From: JANNOG01 sp964516515
GTDB lineage: Bacteria > Actinomycetota > Actinomycetes > Actinomycetales > JBBAYJ01
Length of the DNA stretch: 26,412 bases
Reading direction: 5' to 3'
NCBI GenBank assembly: GCA_964516515.1
Contig: CAZEYA010000039.1
Location: forward strand, 1-26,412
Shown here: one piece after another, positions 24,784-26,412 of the stretch
Layout: the number at the start of each line of letters is the position of its first letter
How positions within the stretch are numbered: position 1 is the stretch's first letter
Notes under the pieces: model-generated
Database searches by the model: none
What the model was told of the DNA's origin: nothing
The model's input: the letters and a program-made list of their open reading frames with translations, nothing else
Made by a program: the position numbers and the translations under genes

Positions 24784-25497
24784 CTATTCGTCGATGCTGG
24801 CGCCCGCCTCCCTCGTCGTCATGCGGGCTATCGCGGATCCGCCGTTGAAGAGGGGTCTGGGAGGTTCGATCAGGGAAAAGCCGAACCGCCGATAGTATTC
24901 GATATTGAGTGGCTCTGCGGTCTCGAGGTAACAGGGGACCCCGGCGCGTTGAGCCTGCTCTATCACGGGCTGGATAAGGCGCGTCCCGATACCTCGTCGC
25001 TGCAGATCGGGAAGAATCCCGAGGGCTTGGAGATACCAGACCGGCTCGGTGGGAAACACCGCATCTAAGGACTGCCCGAGTCGTGCCATGGCTCGGATGT
25101 CACGAGGGATGCGAAGGGTGAGTCCGATCATCGCCAACGCTGCACGGGCTTCCCGGCGCGCATCCATCGGGTACGTGCCGGGGGGCAGCCACACGGCCAC
25201 CCCCGCCAACCGTTGGTCGTGTCGGGCGGCCCGAACGTGACCGAAGGCGAGAGCGTCTCGTACGGCAATACGTGTGATGCCGATCAGCGCAATACGGCGT
25301 CGATTCGGATCCGCCACTGCTTGGCGAAATGCTGGATCATCATGGAGGGCCGAGGCGAGCAGCTCTGCGGCAGCACCGATCTCACGGGGGAGCAGCGGTG
25401 ACAGCGTGGCATCAATAGACAAGGGACCGGGCTCCGGCCATCGATTCCAGGAGTTCGATTGGGTCGGCCGCGTGGGCCAGTTCGAAGGCCCGGCCAC
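24784..25497 (-). CDS. GNAT-family N-acetyltransferase
   Basis: A 237-aa GNAT protein if read from GTG 25497. The acetyl-CoA-binding segment is QALGILPDLQRRGIGTRLIQ with RRGIGT as the pyrophosphate loop (motif A). Motif B follows with PCYLETAEPLNIEYYRRFGF. The fold proper begins at PLLPREIGAAAELLASAL, so the first 25-30 residues are not conserved. TTG 25422 (212 aa) is an alternative start and would overlap the stop of a small upstream ORF. The substrate is unknown. It is on the same strand as the TetR gene upstream and may be its target. Confidence 0.85.
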   Translation of the reverse strand: MAGPSNWPTRPTQSNSWNRWPEPGPLSIDATLSPLLPREIGAAAELLASALHDDPAFRQAVADPNRRRIALIGITRIAVRDALAFGHVRAARHDQRLAGVAVWLPPGTYPMDARREARAALAMIGLTLRIPRDIRAMARLGQSLDAVFPTEPVWYLQALGILPDLQRRGIGTRLIQPVIEQAQRAGVPCYLETAEPLNIEYYRRFGFSLIEPPRPLFNGGSAIARMTTREAGASIDE

Positions 25498-25516
25498 CCG
25501 CTACAGCGTCAGCCAT
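25412..25516 (-). CDS. Candidate 34-aa ORF overlapping the start of the GNAT gene
   Basis: ATG at 25516, with AGGAG about 8 bases upstream, opens MADAVAGGRAFELAHAADPI, then ELLESMAGARSLVY and TGA. The translation looks protein-like, whereas the overlapping GNAT frame here (SNWPTRPTQSNSWNRW) does not. Its stop overlaps the GNAT codons just after TTG 25422, so it may be a coupled leader ORF, or the true N-terminus separated by a frameshift. Not recognised. Confidence 0.45.
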   Translation of the reverse strand: MADAVAGGRAFELAHAADPIELLESMAGARSLVY

Positions 25517-25609
25517 GAGCAGGCTCCTGCGGGCTGGTGCTGCCGAACCTCAACGACCCGTGGTGGCCGCTGCTCCCAAAACGCACGGCACCGCCCGGTC
25601 CGCGGCCGC

Positions 25610-26185
25610 TCACTGCTGGCCCACCAGTGCCCCGGCGGCCGAGCGCAGTGACGACCTGATCTCGGTGTCCAGACGCAACCAAGCCAGGGTGGGAGACGCG
25701 TGCGCGAGGGCGACGACGGCGTGGCTGGTCGCCCGCCGCACGGCGTGTGACATGTCCGGTCTCGCGGCGCCGAGTGAGGCCTCGATGATGTCGCCGAAGC
25801 GGTGGTACATCGAGGTGAGGCCGTCGCGAACCTCCGGATCGCGGTAGCTTGCGACCACGAGGTGATCGATCATCTGCTCGATCAAGGGGTCGTCGAGTGC
25901 AGGGCCGAACAGAACGTCGAGCTGGGCTCCGAGCCCATCCTCCTCCGACACGTCTCTCAGCGCGGTGAGCACCAGATCTTCCACGCGGTGCAGAGTTCGC
26001 CGCACGGCGGCGTCGAGGACCTGCTCTCGCGTGCCGAGGTAGTGGTGCACGAGGCTCGGCTGGGTGCCGGCCTCGCGGGCCACGGAGGCCACCGTCGCTC
26101 CAGCGACTCCGTCGCGCAGGATGACCCGGTCGACGGCATCGAGCAGCTCGACAGTGCGTTGCGGCGCCAGGCTCGGTCGCCCCAT
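25610..26185 (-). CDS. TetR/AcrR-family transcriptional regulator
   Basis: A 191-aa regulator. The N-terminal helix-turn-helix reads ILRDGVAGATVASVAREAGT followed by QPSLVHHYLGTREQVLDAAV, the canonical TetR pattern. The C-terminal part is an all-helical ligand/dimerisation domain. ATG 26185 has GAGGGG about 8 bases upstream. A 24-bp dyad 26 bases upstream of the start (26211-26234) is a good candidate for its own operator. It is divergent from a PadR gene and upstream of the GNAT gene on the same strand; it may control either. Ligand unknown. Confidence 0.93.
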   Translation of the reverse strand: MGRPSLAPQRTVELLDAVDRVILRDGVAGATVASVAREAGTQPSLVHHYLGTREQVLDAAVRRTLHRVEDLVLTALRDVSEEDGLGAQLDVLFGPALDDPLIEQMIDHLVVASYRDPEVRDGLTSMYHRFGDIIEASLGAARPDMSHAVRRATSHAVVALAHASPTLAWLRLDTEIRSSLRSAAGALVGQQ

Positions 26186-26210
26186 GAGCTCGCCCCTCTT
26201 CGACGGTGAT

Positions 26211-26234
26211 CCACTGACGCCTGCGCGCCAGTGG
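26211..26234. promoter_or_regulatory. Probable TetR operator dyad
   Basis: CCACTGACGC, four bases, then GCGCCAGTGG: 10-bp arms with one mismatch. The size and spacing fit a TetR-dimer site, and it lies directly upstream of the tetR-family gene, suggesting autorepression. Confidence 0.6.
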
Positions 26235-26299
26235 GTTTATGAATGACTCCAACAATATACTATGAAGAGCCAGCCAGGGACGGCGTAGCAGAAGGGGGC

Positions 26300-26356
26300 T
26301 TGCGCCTGCGGCGCATACCCGGTATACCTGTGCGTGGCTGGGGATACGGGGTATGC
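26300..26356 (+). promoter_or_regulatory. Promoter and paired operator-like dyads upstream of the PadR gene
   Basis: TTGCGC (26300-26305) and TATACC (26323-26328) are separated by 17 bases, good -35/-10 spacing for the plus strand. Two 11-bp dyads of the form ATACnnnGTAT, ATACCCGGTAT (26315-26325) and ATACGGGGTAT (26344-26354), overlap the -10 and the likely start region with 29-base spacing. They suit repression by the PadR protein itself. Confidence 0.55.
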
Positions 26357-26374
26357 ACACCGGGGGGGGATCGC

Positions 26375-26412
26375 ATGAGCATCAAGCACGGATTGCTGGC
26401 ACTGCTGGGAGA
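26375..26412 (+). CDS. PadR-family transcriptional regulator, first codons only
   Basis: The last 38 bases encode MSIKHGLLALLG, the characteristic start of PadR-family winged-helix regulators. A G-rich ribosome site (GGGGGGGA) lies 5 bases before the ATG. The gene runs off the window, so nothing more can be said about its ligand-binding part. The promoter upstream carries two matching dyads. Confidence 0.75.
   Translation, partial: MSIKHGLLALLG

Overview
The window is high-GC DNA (roughly two thirds G+C by eye) with strongly GC-biased third codon positions. The gene families are typical of Actinomycetota: a MacS/NarL-type two-component pair, RNase J, a FAD-dependent amine/amino-acid-type oxidoreductase, GTG starts, and probable leaderless promoters of the form TAnnnT-6 nt-GTG. 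I would call it an actinobacterium (Actinomycetia) and cannot place it lower. No rRNA, tRNA, CRISPR array, phage or intact insertion sequence was seen. A run of exactly 100 N at 8668-8767 marks a scaffolded draft assembly, so some frameshifts may be sequencing errors.

Layout. Positions 1-5222 are on the minus strand: a secreted M1 metallopeptidase with a large inserted immune-inhibitor-A-like module, a broken RidA gene, a GAF-EAL cyclic-di-GMP phosphodiesterase, and a PLP-dependent decarboxylase overlapping it. Then come a plus-strand membrane-anchored coiled-coil/helix-hairpin-helix protein preceded by a short coupled ORF, and a minus-strand membrane acyltransferase carrying an in-frame inverted repeat. 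Next is a MacS-like histidine kinase/response regulator operon (interrupted by the gap), a conserved 88-aa protein, a cold-shock protein and a FAD oxidoreductase.

Positions 12.1-18.2 kb hold RNase J, an SDR oxidoreductase, an SRA-HNH-like endonuclease and a Nudix hydrolase. Between them lie several gene remnants: a TetR regulator and a DinB protein truncated head to head at one scar, and a quinone oxidoreductase lacking its N-terminal domain. The stretch 18.2-19.4 kb is gene-poor with strong hairpins. Positions 19418-24287 form one four-gene operon for a MacAB-like export complex: an adaptor with a peptidoglycan-binding domain, an ATPase, a FtsX/MacB permease and an acidic duplicated lipoprotein. 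After another gene-poor stretch with a perfect 22-bp palindrome come a GNAT acetyltransferase, a TetR regulator with a probable operator, and the first codons of a PadR regulator behind a promoter with two matching dyads.

The most useful second-look items are the gap, which the sequence itself suggests is an assembly artefact that can be closed; the TTTGTCGACAAA inverted-repeat element inside the acyltransferase; the tetR/dinB deletion scar; the short coupled ORFs at 5310-5402 and 25412-25516; and the duplicated four-cysteine lipoprotein attached to the ABC operon. I found no clear new defence or mobile system. The nearest is the solitary SRA-HNH-like endonuclease.
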